A stretch of DNA of 64,000 nt from Sphingobium nicotianae (GCF_018603885.1 NZ_JAHGAW010000005.1:186001-250000); one strand, 5' to 3'; counted from the stretch's first letter, positions 7,163 through 16,357 are shown. Notes: generated by a model not told the origin, from the letters alone. Numbers and translations are program-made.

Positions 7163-7846
7163 ATGAAGACGCTCATCACCCTCGGCGCGATCGCCGCGCT
7201 CATCGCCACGCCGGCTTCAGCCGGACTCTTCGGCAAGAAGCAGGATCCGATGGCCGATCCGGCCTATCAGCCCACCTTTTCGTCCGAGGAGGCGCCCGCG
7301 GCACATGCCAATGGCTCCATCTTCCAGGCCAGCGCCGGCTACTCGGCGCTGTTCAACGGCGCCCGCGCCGCGCAGGTCGGCGACATCATCACCATCCTGC
7401 TCGTCGAGCGGACCCAGGCGACCAAGAGCAACAGCGCCAATACGGATCGTTCCGGCAGCATCGGCCTGACGCCGCCGAGCACCGGCCCGTTCAGCAAGCT
7501 GTTCAGCGCGAGCGATGTCGGCGCCAGCGGCAGCCAGGGCTTCAAGGGCAAGGGCGACGCCGCCCAGTCCAATGCGCTTTCCGGCGAGATCACCGTGACG
7601 ATCGCCAAGGTCTATGCGAACGGCACGATGCTCGTGCGCGGCCAGAAGGCGCTGACGCTCAATCGCGGCGACGAATATGTCCAGATTTCCGGGCTGGTGC
7701 GCCAGGCCGACATCGGTCCGGACAACCGCGTGCTCTCCACGCGCGTCGCGGACGCCCGCATCACCTACACCGGCAAGGGCGAGATTGCCCGGGCGAGCCG
7801 CCAGGGCTGGCTGCAGCGCTTCTTCTCCATGATCAGCCCTTTCTGA
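7163..7846 (+). CDS. flgH: FlgH, L-ring protein without a lipobox cysteine
   Basis: This is the 227-residue outer-membrane ring protein. Core motifs are present: VGDIITILLVERTQATKSN and the C-terminal NRVLSTRVADARITYTGKG. The N-terminus (MKTLITLGAIAALIATPASAGLF in two parts: hydrophobic core, then PASA-G) is a signal peptidase I type signal. The whole protein contains no cysteine, so it cannot be a lipoprotein as enterobacterial FlgH is. It lies between flgG and flgI in the usual order. Confidence 0.94.
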   Translation: MKTLITLGAIAALIATPASAGLFGKKQDPMADPAYQPTFSSEEAPAAHANGSIFQASAGYSALFNGARAAQVGDIITILLVERTQATKSNSANTDRSGSIGLTPPSTGPFSKLFSASDVGASGSQGFKGKGDAAQSNALSGEITVTIAKVYANGTMLVRGQKALTLNRGDEYVQISGLVRQADIGPDNRVLSTRVADARITYTGKGEIARASRQGWLQRFFSMISPF

Positions 7847-7860
7847 CGGAGCATCCCGGC

Positions 7861-8997
7861 ATGATTTCCCGCTTTCCTATAATGCTGACCCGGATGCTGA
7901 GCTGGCTCGTCGCGCTCGTCATTATCGCCGGCTTGCAACTCGCCGCGCCCAAGGCGCATGCCGAGCGGATCAAGGACATTGGCAATTTCGAGGGGCTGCG
8001 CACCAACCAGCTGATCGGCTATGGCGTCGTCGTCGGCCTGGCTGGCACGGGCGACGATAGCCTGGATTACGCCACGCAGGGGGTGAAGGGCGTGATCTCG
8101 CGTTTCGGCCTCACGCTGCCGCCCGGGGTCAATCCCGCGCTCAAGAATGCCGCGGCCGTGCTGGTGACCGCCGAGCTGCCCGCGTTCGGGAAGCCCGGCC
8201 AGCGGCTCGACGTCACCGTCTCGGCGCTTGGCAAGGCCAAGTCGCTGCGCGGCGGCACGCTCGTGCTGACCCCGCTGCGCGGCGCCGATGGCGAAATCTA
8301 TGCGATGTCGCAGGGCAATCTGGCCGTGGGTGGCCTCGGCGTCTCCGGCGCGGACGGCTCGCAGCTTTCGGTCAACGTGCCCTCGGCCGGCCGCATCCCG
8401 GGTGGCGCCTCGATCGAGCGCGCCGTCGCGACCGGTTTCGAGACCAGCCCGAGCCTGACCTTCAACCTTGCCGAAGCCGATCTCACCACCGCACTGCGCG
8501 TGGCCGACGCGATCAATCTCGCGTTCGGCGATCAGCGCGCCAAGGCGCAGGACGGCGTCTCGATCAAGATCGCCGCGCCGCAGGGCGGCGAAGCGCGCAT
8601 CATGATGATGGGCCTGATCGAGAATATCCTGGTGAAGCCCGCTGATCCGCCGGCCAAGGTGATCGTCAACGCCCGCACCGGCACGGTCGTGATCAACGGC
8701 GGCGTGCGGATCAGCCCGGCGGCCGTCAGCCACGGCAAGCTCACGGTCACGGTCAAGGAATCTCCGCGCATTGTGCAGCCGGCGCCCTTTTCCAAGGGGG
8801 AGACGGCGGTCGAGCCGTCCAGCGCCATCACGGCTCAGGAAGAAAAGAATCCGATGTTTCTATTTAAGGGTGGGGCGTCCCTGTCCGATATTGTGAAGGC
8901 GGTGAATGCCGTCGGTGCCTCGCCATCGGATCTCGTGGAAATCCTCGAGGCACTCAAGCAGGCGGGTGCCATGAAAGCGGAGCTGGAAATCATATGA
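7861..8997 (+). CDS. flgI: FlgI, P-ring protein
   Basis: This 378-residue periplasmic ring subunit has a signal peptide ending near KAHAERIKDI. The family hallmark NQLIGYGVVVGLAGTGD is near residue 50 and ARTGTVVINGGVRISP is near residue 265. FlgA, encoded at 1147-1725, is its dedicated chaperone. Its last codons overlap the flgJ start by 4 bases. Confidence 0.96.
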   Translation: MISRFPIMLTRMLSWLVALVIIAGLQLAAPKAHAERIKDIGNFEGLRTNQLIGYGVVVGLAGTGDDSLDYATQGVKGVISRFGLTLPPGVNPALKNAAAVLVTAELPAFGKPGQRLDVTVSALGKAKSLRGGTLVLTPLRGADGEIYAMSQGNLAVGGLGVSGADGSQLSVNVPSAGRIPGGASIERAVATGFETSPSLTFNLAEADLTTALRVADAINLAFGDQRAKAQDGVSIKIAAPQGGEARIMMMGLIENILVKPADPPAKVIVNARTGTVVINGGVRISPAAVSHGKLTVTVKESPRIVQPAPFSKGETAVEPSSAITAQEEKNPMFLFKGGASLSDIVKAVNAVGASPSDLVEILEALKQAGAMKAELEII

Positions 8998-9311
8998 CGC
9001 AAGTTTCTGGCATTGGTTCCGGCACCGCGACGCTCGCGACGGCTTCGGCCGGCACGGGCGTCCAGCCGGACGCGCGCGCCCGGGAGCGCGCTGAACTCGC
9101 GAAAACGGCCAGGGCGTTCGAGGCGATCTTCACGCGCCAGCTCATGGGCTCGATGCGCAAGGCGGGGCTGGGCGAGGACATCGCCGGCAGCAGCGCCGTC
9201 GACCAGTTCCAGGAGCTCTCGGACGCCAAGATGGCGGATGGCATGGCCAGCCAGGGCGGCCTCGGTATCGCCAATCTGATCCTCCAGCAGCTCGATAAGA
9301 AGACGCCATGA
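8994..9311 (+). CDS. flgJ: FlgJ rod-binding domain only (no muramidase)
   Basis: The 105-residue protein corresponds to the N-terminal half of enterobacterial FlgJ: ARAFEAIFTRQLMGSMRKAG and DQFQELSDAKMADGMASQGGLG. This part caps the growing rod. The C-terminal glucosaminidase half is absent, as in many alphaproteobacteria. Peptidoglycan cleavage must therefore come from a separate enzyme, for which the SLT protein at 1-314 is the obvious candidate. The start overlaps flgI and the stop overlaps flgK. Confidence 0.93.
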   Translation: MTQVSGIGSGTATLATASAGTGVQPDARARERAELAKTARAFEAIFTRQLMGSMRKAGLGEDIAGSSAVDQFQELSDAKMADGMASQGGLGIANLILQQLDKKTP

Positions 9312-10642
9312 CAGCGACGGATCTTTACGGGATCGGCGTCTCCGGCGCGCGCGCCTATCAGGCGGCGATGGGCGCGATCTCGAACAACATCGCGAACACC
9401 GACACGACCGGCTACAGCCGGCGCGGCGTCGAGATCCGGGAATCGCCCGCCGGCTCGGGCACGACGATCTACTATCGCTCAGGCATGGCCTATGGCGGCG
9501 TGATGATCGGCAATGTCGTGCGGTATCAGGACGACTATCTCGACGCTGCCGCCCGCAGCACCAGCACCGCCCTTGGCAGCGCGGATCAGCGCGCGCAGTG
9601 GATGGGCGACATCGAGACCGCGCTGAACGACGGCTCCCTGGGTGTCGGCCAGCGCATGACGGCGATGTTCTCGGCCGTCGAGCGCCTGGCGTCGAACCCG
9701 ACCGATACGACCCTGCGCACCAATGTCCTCTTCTCCTTCGAGCAGGTCAACACGGCGTTCAGGCAGTCGCGTACGGACATGGTCGCGGTCCAGGATGGCA
9801 TCGGCAAGGGCGCCGATAACGAGACCGCAGCCCTCAATGACGCGCTCAAGCAGCTTGCCGCCGCCAACGAAGGCCTGCGCCGCTCGGCGGACGGCACGGC
9901 GGCCCATGTCGCGCTGCTGGATTCCCGCGATCAGGCGCTGGCCGAGGTGTCGAAGCGTCTCAACGTGACCGTCGAATATGGCGCGAACGATGTCGCCAAC
10001 GTCAAATATGGCTCGGATTATCTCGTCCAGAATGTGTCGGCGTCGAGCGTGGACGTCACGCACAACACGGATGGCACGATCCAGTTCTCGGTCGGCGGCA
10101 CGGCCATCGCCGATCCGACCTCCGGCTCGCTCGGTGGCCTTGTGAGCAGCGCCGAGACAGCGCGCGACCGGCTTACCGATCTCGACAATCTCGCCAAGCA
10201 ATATGTGAGCGACGTCAACACCTGGCACACCGCCGGCAAGACGGCCGGCGGCGCGGCGGGCCAGCCGATGCTGTCGGGCACGGACGCCAGCAACCTCCAG
10301 GTATTGATCAGCGATCCGGCCGATCTCGCCGGTGCCTCGACCAGCGGCGTCGCCAACGGCAACCTGATCAACATCAGCTCGATCCGGGGATCGGGCGGCA
10401 TGGAAGACAAATGGACGGCCCTGGTCTCGTCTCATGCCAATGTCGTCAACGCGACGCTGGCCGAGCAGACGGCCGCCTCCAGTCGCGACCAGATGGCCCA
10501 ATCGGCGCGCGCCGACGTCAGTGGCGTGAATCTGGATCGGGAAGCCGCCGATCTCCTGCGCTATCAGCAGGCCTATCAGGCCTGCGCCAAAATCATCCAG
10601 GTCGCGAACCAGATCATGGATTCCATCTTCCAGGTCGTCTGA
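9308..10642 (+). CDS. flgK: FlgK, hook-filament junction protein 1 (HAP1)
   Basis: This 444-residue junction protein has the axial N-terminus AMGAISNNIANTDTTGYSRR and the C-terminal DREAADLLRYQQAYQACAKIIQVANQIMD. It is shorter than the enterobacterial protein (about 550), with the central variable region reduced. It would be exported with the FlgN chaperone. Its ATG overlaps the flgJ stop. Confidence 0.95.
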   Translation: MTATDLYGIGVSGARAYQAAMGAISNNIANTDTTGYSRRGVEIRESPAGSGTTIYYRSGMAYGGVMIGNVVRYQDDYLDAAARSTSTALGSADQRAQWMGDIETALNDGSLGVGQRMTAMFSAVERLASNPTDTTLRTNVLFSFEQVNTAFRQSRTDMVAVQDGIGKGADNETAALNDALKQLAAANEGLRRSADGTAAHVALLDSRDQALAEVSKRLNVTVEYGANDVANVKYGSDYLVQNVSASSVDVTHNTDGTIQFSVGGTAIADPTSGSLGGLVSSAETARDRLTDLDNLAKQYVSDVNTWHTAGKTAGGAAGQPMLSGTDASNLQVLISDPADLAGASTSGVANGNLINISSIRGSGGMEDKWTALVSSHANVVNATLAEQTAASSRDQMAQSARADVSGVNLDREAADLLRYQQAYQACAKIIQVANQIMDSIFQVV

Positions 10643-10667
10643 CGGCACAAGCGAGAGATACAGCGTC

Positions 10668-11504
10668 ATGGTTTTCATCACCTCCCAATCGATCAGTGCC
10701 GAGATCAACCGCCAGCAGCTGATGTCCAAGGAGATCGCGACCGAGCAGGGCAAGATCTCGAGCGGGCACAAGCTCAACCAGGCATCGGACAATCCGCAGG
10801 ACTGGGTGCAGATTTCGCTCGTCGGCCGGCAGCAGTCGCTCACGACGGCGTGGCAGAGCAATCTCACCTTCGCCGATTCACGGTCGACGAAGGCGAGCGC
10901 GAACCTCAACGACATCAACACGCTGATGACCAAGGTGACGGATCTGCTGGTCACTTCCACCTCGACCTCGCAGGGGTCGCCAGGCCGCGAGGCCGTGGCG
11001 CAGCAACTGGAAGGCATCCGCCAGACCATCAACGATCTGCTCAACCAGACCGACTATCAGGGCCAGCCGGTGTTCGATGACACCAACACGGTCAACGTGC
11101 CGGTGGGCGCCGGCCTGTCCATCGAGGCGGTCGGAACCAGGCAGAGCATCGCCGACAATGCGGTGGGAACGCGCAGTCTCGACCAGGTGCTGTCCGATGC
11201 GATCACGGCGGTCCGCTCGGGTACGGACGCGGATCGGTCGGCGGCGCTGGCCGACACGCGCACAGCGCTCGACCATGTCATCGTGGCGCAATCGCTTCAG
11301 GGCGTGCGCGCCCAGCGCATCGAGGACATGGGCAATCGCCTGACCGACAACAGCCTTGCGCTGACCGAGCGACGCTCGACGCTCGAGGACACGGATCTCA
11401 CCGAGACGATCACCAAGCTGCAGCAGAAGCTGACGACGCTGGAAGCGGCGCAGCAGGCCTTCGCGCGAATCAACCGGCAGACGCTCTTCGATCTGATTTC
11501 CTGA
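10668..11504 (+). CDS. flgL: FlgL, hook-filament junction protein 3 (HAP3)
   Basis: The 278-residue flagellin-like protein starts with ISAEINRQQLMSKEIATEQG and has the flagellin N-motif SGHKLNQASDNP. The C-terminus (TDLTETITKLQQKLTTLEAAQQ) matches the axial helix of FlgL. It is the last gene of the flgB operon, separated from flgK by 25 bases and followed by terminator-like hairpins. Confidence 0.92.
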   Translation: MVFITSQSISAEINRQQLMSKEIATEQGKISSGHKLNQASDNPQDWVQISLVGRQQSLTTAWQSNLTFADSRSTKASANLNDINTLMTKVTDLLVTSTSTSQGSPGREAVAQQLEGIRQTINDLLNQTDYQGQPVFDDTNTVNVPVGAGLSIEAVGTRQSIADNAVGTRSLDQVLSDAITAVRSGTDADRSAALADTRTALDHVIVAQSLQGVRAQRIEDMGNRLTDNSLALTERRSTLEDTDLTETITKLQQKLTTLEAAQQAFARINRQTLFDLIS

Positions 11505-11518
11505 CTTTCAGGATATTT
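11499..11518 (+). terminator. weak terminator overlapping the flgL stop
   Basis: TCCTGA-CTT-TCAGGA forms a 6-bp stem that includes the flgL TGA stop and is followed by TATTTTT. Short but correctly placed. Confidence 0.4.
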
Positions 11519-11542
11519 TTCGCATTTTTCTTCCCGGGTGCG

Positions 11543-11572
11543 CCGGGCCGATCGCGCGATTGGCCCGGTTTT
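11543..11572 (+). terminator. probable rho-independent terminator of the flgB-flgL operon
   Basis: CCGGGCC and GGCCCGG form a strong stem around an AT-CGCG-AT palindromic inner part, so the whole 26 bp is nearly palindromic. It is followed by TTTTC. The T run is short. It lies 40-70 bases after flgL. Confidence 0.6.
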
Positions 11573-11616
11573 CGGCCGTCTCGGGCAGCCGAAGGGGGTG
11601 AAGTCCCCCATATATT

Positions 11617-11644
11617 TAAAGTCGCGGTAACCCTGAGCCTAAAC
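11617..11644 (+). promoter_or_regulatory. possible sigma-28 promoter of motA
   Basis: TAAA at 11617 is followed after 16 bases by GCCTAAAC, which resembles the sigma-28 pattern TAAA-N15-GCCGATAA with one extra spacer base and three mismatches in the -10 box. It lies about 90 bases before motA, where a late flagellar promoter would be expected. Weak evidence. Confidence 0.3.
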
Positions 11645-11731
11645 CCTGTTTGAGGGGAGACGTTCTAGACAGGGCGCAAGCGACCGGTCCGTCCTGGATC
11701 GGCCACGGCTCGAAAGCGCGCGGGGAATAGA

Positions 11732-12595
11732 ATGTTCGCAGGTATTGGTCTCGTCGTTCTGATCTTGATGGTTTTCGGTGGGTTCGCCTTCACCGGCGGC
11801 GATCTGGAACCTGTCCTTCATGCACTGCCTCACGAAATGCTCATCATTGGCGGTGCCGCCGTCGGCGCGCTGATCATCGGTAACTCGGGGTCGGACCTCA
11901 AGGCGCTGCTCGGCGGCTTTGTGAAGGTCTTCAAGGGCCCGCAGTTCAAGAAGCAGGATTATCTCGACTGCATCTTCCTCGTCAGCAAGCTGATGAAGAC
12001 ACTGCGCGTCGAAGGCCCCGTCGCGCTCGAGCCGCATATCGAGGATCCCAAGGCCTCCTCGATCTTCAGCGAATATCCCAAGCTCATGAAGGACAGCACG
12101 CTGATCCATCTGATCGCCGACACGCTGCGCCTGGTGGTCGTCTCCTCCGGCACGCTCGATCCGCACGCGGTCGAGGACGTCATGGATAATGCGCTCAAGA
12201 CCCATCATCACGAGGCGATCAAGCCCGCCGACAATCTTCAGGGCCTGGCCGACGCGCTGCCGGCGCTCGGCATCGTCGCGGCCGTGCTCGGCGTGGTCAA
12301 GACCATGGGCTCGATCGACCAGCCGCCGGCCATCCTCGGCGCGATGATTGGCTCGGCGCTCGTCGGCACGTTCCTCGGCATTCTGCTCGCTTATGGCATG
12401 GTCAATCCCTTCGCCAATCGCTGCCGCTCGGTGATCGAGGCCGATGCCTCCATCTACCAGGTGGTGAAGCAGATCATCATCGCCTCGCTCCACGGCCATC
12501 CGCAGCCGCTGGTCATCGAAGCGGCGCGCTCGAACCTGAACCATGCGAACCAGCCGGCCTTCGCCGAGGTGTTCGACGGGCTTCGCGGTCGCTAA
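11732..12595 (+). CDS. motA: MotA, flagellar motor stator subunit
   Basis: The 287-residue protein has four membrane helices and is of the enterobacterial MotA type. It has MLIIGGAAVGALIIGNS in helix 2, the cytoplasmic loop with HHHEAIKPADNLQGLADALPALGIVAAVLG, and GSALVGTFLGILLAYG before the C-terminal tail. It forms the ion channel with MotB, encoded 26 bases downstream. The gene is separated from flgL by 227 bases with terminator and promoter-like signals, so it is probably a separate unit. Confidence 0.95.
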   Translation: MFAGIGLVVLILMVFGGFAFTGGDLEPVLHALPHEMLIIGGAAVGALIIGNSGSDLKALLGGFVKVFKGPQFKKQDYLDCIFLVSKLMKTLRVEGPVALEPHIEDPKASSIFSEYPKLMKDSTLIHLIADTLRLVVVSSGTLDPHAVEDVMDNALKTHHHEAIKPADNLQGLADALPALGIVAAVLGVVKTMGSIDQPPAILGAMIGSALVGTFLGILLAYGMVNPFANRCRSVIEADASIYQVVKQIIIASLHGHPQPLVIEAARSNLNHANQPAFAEVFDGLRGR

Positions 12596-12620
12596 GCGCG
12601 GGAACGGGGGACGATAGATC

Positions 12621-13760
12621 ATGGCGCAACCGCCCAAGAAACGCGCGAACGAGCCCGAGCCAAGGCCGATCATCGTCAAGAAGATCATTGCCGAAGCGCA
12701 TGGCGGTCATCACGGCGGCGCCTGGAAGGTCGCCTATGCCGACTTCGTGACCGCCATGATGGCCTTCTTCCTGCTCATGTGGCTGCTCGGCGCGACCACC
12801 GAGAAGCAGCGCAAGGGCCTGGCCGACTATTTTACCCCCACACTCGTCCAGATGAAGATGGACAGCGCCGGCTCCAACGGCCTGTTCGGCGGCGACAGCC
12901 TGACCTCGAAGGGCAACCATCCGACCACTGGTGGCGAGGGCAATCTCGCCATCACGATCCCGCGCGACGCCACGGGCGTCAAGGACGTGGGCGGCGAGAA
13001 CATGAAGAACAGCGATCGGCAGAAGTTCGAGCAGCTCAAGAGGGTCATCGAGAAGAAGATTCTCGAAGAGAAGGCGCTGCGTCGTCTGAAGAAGCACATC
13101 AAGTTCACCGAGACGCGCGAGGGCCTGCGCATCGACCTGATCGACGAGGCGGACTTCGCCATGTTCGCGATGGGCACCGACAGGCTGCTGCCTGAGGCGC
13201 ACGAGCTGCTGGCGAAGGTCGCCCAGGTGATTGCCGGCGTCTCCAACGACGTGATCGTGACGGGCCACACGGATGGGCTGCCCTATTCGGCGGGGCGCAA
13301 CATGAATAATTGGATGCTGTCCTCATCGCGCGCCGAGGCCACGCGGGCCGTGCTGGCGCAGAATGGCATTGGCAATCAACGCTTCCTGCGCATCGAGGGC
13401 GTCGCCGATCGTGAACCCTTCGTGGCCGCGGACCCTTATGACCCGCGCAACCGGCGCATGTCGGTCGTCCTTGCCTGGAGCAAGGGGCTGGACCGTCAGC
13501 TTGCCCGGGGCGCCGCAGGCGCGGGCGCGGGCGATCCCAAGGGCGACGAAGCGCAGGTGGAACTCGACGAACGCCGCCGCGGGATGATGCGCGACGAACG
13601 TATCGCGCTCAACGAGCAAGCCTTGCGCAAGATCGATCTCGGCAAGACGGCGTTGCCCACCGGGGCGACGATCATCAACCAGAGCCAGGTCAAGAGCGGC
13701 AAGGCCGCGCCCGGCAAAAGCGAGCCGACCCCGAAGAAGGCAGAGGGCGGGCATCACTAG
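12621..13760 (+). CDS. motB: MotB, flagellar motor stator subunit
   Basis: This 379-residue protein has a single N-terminal membrane helix with the conserved WKVAYADFVTAMMAFFLLMWL; Asp41 corresponds to the ion-carrying Asp of MotB. The OmpA-like peptidoglycan-binding domain spans roughly residues 190-295 (VIVTGHTDGLPY, then SSSRAEATRAVLAQNGI and DPRNRRMSVVLAW). A Lys-rich C-terminal tail ends at the TAG at 13758-13760. That stop codon is also the first three bases of the left arm of the element at 13758-14870. Confidence 0.95.
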   Translation: MAQPPKKRANEPEPRPIIVKKIIAEAHGGHHGGAWKVAYADFVTAMMAFFLLMWLLGATTEKQRKGLADYFTPTLVQMKMDSAGSNGLFGGDSLTSKGNHPTTGGEGNLAITIPRDATGVKDVGGENMKNSDRQKFEQLKRVIEKKILEEKALRRLKKHIKFTETREGLRIDLIDEADFAMFAMGTDRLLPEAHELLAKVAQVIAGVSNDVIVTGHTDGLPYSAGRNMNNWMLSSSRAEATRAVLAQNGIGNQRFLRIEGVADREPFVAADPYDPRNRRMSVVLAWSKGLDRQLARGAAGAGAGDPKGDEAQVELDERRRGMMRDERIALNEQALRKIDLGKTALPTGATIINQSQVKSGKAAPGKSEPTPKKAEGGHH

Positions 13761-13891
13761 GTCGCGTGGGCAAATTCGAACGACGGGTATCCCGCATTTT
13801 GACCCAAAAGCCGACGGTCGGGAGGCGACGCCAAAGCGGACGTAGGAAAGCCGAAAGGCCTCCCAAAGAGTAGACCCAAGGCGACACGAAG

Positions 13892-14590
13892 CTAGGCCAA
13901 GCGTAGCTCCTCCCGCCGATTGCGAGCGATCCAGTCACGGGCTTGGTCGAGAAATGAGGAAACTGAGCCGTCGCTGTTGTGAGTGGTGAAACCACCAGCC
14001 TCCTGAATCAAAGGGTGGATAGCAGGATCAGCTATGCGACAAAGACGAGCGGCTCCGTCCAGATCATCCATCATGATGCGAACGCAAATAGCCAAAGCGC
14101 GGTACTGCCCGCGAAGGTGCTCTTCGTCGGGCAGCGCGGAGAGCATCGATGTAGTGGATATGCTTTGCAGCGCCTCAGCGGCGCGTCGATTGCCCCAGTC
14201 AAGAACCTCGGTCGCAAGTGGCTGCACTTGCATTGTGTTCGGCCCCACGTGGCCCTCCGTAGAAGGTGGACGTAGCACCCATGCGCCGGTCGCTCGAAAG
14301 GATAGCGGCAGCGCCTCATTCTCACTCAGACCGACGATGTTCCAAAATAGCGGGTCCAAAGCCATCGGCTTGACCATCATGCGGACAAGCGCGCCGCGCT
14401 CCCAAAGCAGGGAAGGCAGTATGCTGATGAACCAATCTCCAGTCTGCCGGAACACTCCGCCGCGAGCGAAACGCCAACCAGCGGCCCGCGACGCGCCTTT
14501 CAACGCAGCGTCAAAGTTTTTGCTACGTTGCTTCACAGCCTTTTTCTGTTCCCGCGTCAATTTGGCAGGCCATGCTGGGAGTTCGCTCAT
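13892..14590 (-). CDS. hypothetical protein, sole cargo of element A
   Basis: A 232-residue protein I do not recognise. It has no signal peptide and no membrane helix. The N-terminus is Lys/Arg-rich (LTREQKKAVKQRSKNF). It is followed by a beta-rich stretch with WRFARGGVFRQTGDWF and then a helical C-terminal half with conserved-looking Cys and Trp residues. The layout slightly recalls single-domain immunity-type proteins such as DUF4304, but I see no decisive motif. It is the only gene in the element, with its 3' end facing the left arm, exactly as the DUF2199 gene is placed in element B. Confidence 0.6.
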   Translation of the reverse strand: MSELPAWPAKLTREQKKAVKQRSKNFDAALKGASRAAGWRFARGGVFRQTGDWFISILPSLLWERGALVRMMVKPMALDPLFWNIVGLSENEALPLSFRATGAWVLRPPSTEGHVGPNTMQVQPLATEVLDWGNRRAAEALQSISTTSMLSALPDEEHLRGQYRALAICVRIMMDDLDGAARLCRIADPAIHPLIQEAGGFTTHNSDGSVSSFLDQARDWIARNRREELRLA

Positions 14591-14658
14591 GCCGCCGATC
14601 TGTCATAGCCAAGGTCAGCTTTCTACCGCCTTCAATCAAAAGCGGCCGGCGAGCTTCC

Positions 14659-14756
14659 CACCCCGGTCTTGATCCGGGGTCTCGCTCTCCTGTGGAACGG
14701 GGAACTATGCCTGAACTTGTGAAAAAACAGCGGGACCCCGGGTCAAGCCCGGGGTG
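14659..14756. repeat. inverted REP-like pair inside element A
   Basis: Arms near 14659-14685 (CACCCCGGTCTTGATCCGGGG) — in short CACCCCGG..CCGGGGTC — and 14730-14756 (GGACCCCGGGTC..CCGGGGTGACG) are inverted copies. This is a common intergenic repeat of sphingomonads. It lies between the cargo gene start and the right arm, so it was probably inserted later. The rest of the stretch 14591-14989 holds only the right arm and a remnant of a second REP near 14915. Confidence 0.6.
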
Positions 14757-14989
14757 ACGTCGGTGGGAGCAGCAAGGTCCGCCTTCCCAAGACTTTTCAG
14801 CCATCCGGCGTCGATTGCCGGCGCTTAAGAGGGGACAAGCATGACAGCTGGAATTCGTCCACGCGGCCCAAGGCGATCGATGGTCAGCGAGTTGCCTGCC
14901 TCTTTTCGTCATGCTGAAACAAGTTTGGGATGACCTCATTCCACGAAGGAGGGCCCTGCCGCGTTCAGACACCTGGATGTCGATCCGTC

Positions 14990-16357
14990 CTAGGGGACCA
15001 GCGGCAGGCTAAGTTCCGCCAGCAGGCCGCCTTCGGCGCGATTGCGCAGCTGGAATTGCCCGGCTTCGGCCGAGGCGATGGCGCGGACGATGGCGAGCCC
15101 GAGGCCGGTGCCGCCGGTGTCGCGGCTGCGCGAGCTTTCCATCCGGGTGAAGGGCTGGAGCATTTCCTCGATGCGATCCTCGGGAATGCCGGGGCCGTTG
15201 TCCGCTACCGACAGGATTGCCCGGTCCCTGTCGACGCGCAGCGACACATGCGCCTGGCCGCCATATTTCACGGCATTCTCGATGAGATTGGTGAGCGCCC
15301 GGCGAATGGCGCGAGGATGCACGTTGACCACTGCGCGCTGCATCTCGCTGCGCTCCACGGGCATGCCCATGTCCTCGAAGTCATCGAGTGCCGCATCGGC
15401 GAGCGCGGCCAGGTCGACGCGCTGCGGCGGCTCCCGGTCACGGCCGACGCGGGCCAGCGACAGGATATCGTCGAGCATCCTCTGCATCTCTTCGATCGTG
15501 GCGACCATGCGCTCGCGATCGCGGTCGTCCGGCACGCTCTCGGCGCGAACGCGCAGCGCCGTCAGGGGCGTGCGCAGGTCATGGCCGATCGCGCCCAGCA
15601 TGTGGTCCTTCTCTTCCAGCATGGATCGGATGCGGTCCTGCATGGCATTGAAAGCCGTGGCGAGGCCGCGGACATCGTCCGGCCCGATCTCCGGGACGGG
15701 TGGCGCGCCCTCGGGCGTGCCGACACGGGTGGTTGCGGAGGTGAGGGCGCGCAGCGGCGCGGCAAGCCTGCGCGTGAACCAGACCAGGGGGATCAGCACG
15801 ATGCCATAGAAGAACAGGGTCTGCACGACCACGCGCTGGAAGATGGGCTGCGCGATCGGCGCCGCGCGCGTGAAGACCGTCACCCAGCGGTCCGGCTTGA
15901 GCTTGACGCTGAGCTGGACCTGGATGCGCGGCGGGGACTGGCCATTGGCGCGGCCGAGAATGCGCGGCAGGCGGCGACGGCCCTGCGGCTCGTCCACGGC
16001 AGCCCGCACTTCGAGCGGGACCAGCCCGGCGGTGCGGAACAGCTCGTCGGCCCGCGCGGCTATCTCCGGGGCATCGTCGCCGCGCATCGGGGGCAATTCG
16101 GTCGAAACGCCGAGGCTGCGCACCGCGCGGTTGCGCTGGAAGGGATTGGCCGGCTCGCGCGGATCGAGCGCCTCGAGGATGCGGATCACGCCCGGCGCGG
16201 CGGCGACCGTGATCCACTGATTGCGCTGCGTCAGATAATAGAGGGAGAAGCTGATGAGCTGGACGAGCGCGAGCGAGGCGGCGACGACGAGGATCGTCTG
16301 GCCCGCGAGCGTGCGCGGCCGCATCCAGCCGATCAAGGCCATGGGGGTCCACGTCAT
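14990..16357 (-). CDS. sensor histidine kinase, EnvZ/OmpR class
   Basis: This 455-residue kinase has a first membrane helix (TILVVAASLALVQLISFSLYY), a periplasmic sensor of about 140 residues, a second helix (TLFFYGIVLIPLVWF), and HAMP. The phospho-acceptor H-box is IGHDLRTPLTALR. The ATPase part has NLIENAVKYGG (N box), VADNGPGIPE (G1) and GGTGLGLAIV (G2). The ATG at 16357 overlaps the response-regulator stop, so translation is coupled. The sensed signal cannot be read. Confidence 0.9.
   Translation of the reverse strand: MTWTPMALIGWMRPRTLAGQTILVVAASLALVQLISFSLYYLTQRNQWITVAAAPGVIRILEALDPREPANPFQRNRAVRSLGVSTELPPMRGDDAPEIAARADELFRTAGLVPLEVRAAVDEPQGRRRLPRILGRANGQSPPRIQVQLSVKLKPDRWVTVFTRAAPIAQPIFQRVVVQTLFFYGIVLIPLVWFTRRLAAPLRALTSATTRVGTPEGAPPVPEIGPDDVRGLATAFNAMQDRIRSMLEEKDHMLGAIGHDLRTPLTALRVRAESVPDDRDRERMVATIEEMQRMLDDILSLARVGRDREPPQRVDLAALADAALDDFEDMGMPVERSEMQRAVVNVHPRAIRRALTNLIENAVKYGGQAHVSLRVDRDRAILSVADNGPGIPEDRIEEMLQPFTRMESSRSRDTGGTGLGLAIVRAIASAEAGQFQLRNRAEGGLLAELSLPLVP

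Larger units (their letters stand above)
13758..14870. mobile_element. cassette-like element A with conserved left and right arms
   Basis: The left arm (13758 to about 13840) and right arm (14791-14870) are each closely similar, by eye, to those of the element at 26197-26983. The outermost bases of the two arms are inverted copies: TAGGTCGCGTGGGCAAATTC on the left, and TGGGCCGCGTGG then AATTC on the complement of the right. Between the arms is one minus-strand gene and an unrelated short repeat pair. There is no transposase or integrase and no target duplication I can see. The shared arms are directly visible; mobility is inferred. Confidence 0.65.

Noticed and set aside
11505..11731. Sigma-54 promoter before motA
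   Set aside because: The nearest TGGCCCGG..TTTTCGG lacks TTGC at -12; only a weak sigma-28-like pattern remains.
13758..14870. Integron gene cassette or insertion sequence
   Set aside because: There is no attC-type imperfect palindrome with core sites, no integrase, no transposase and no target duplication.
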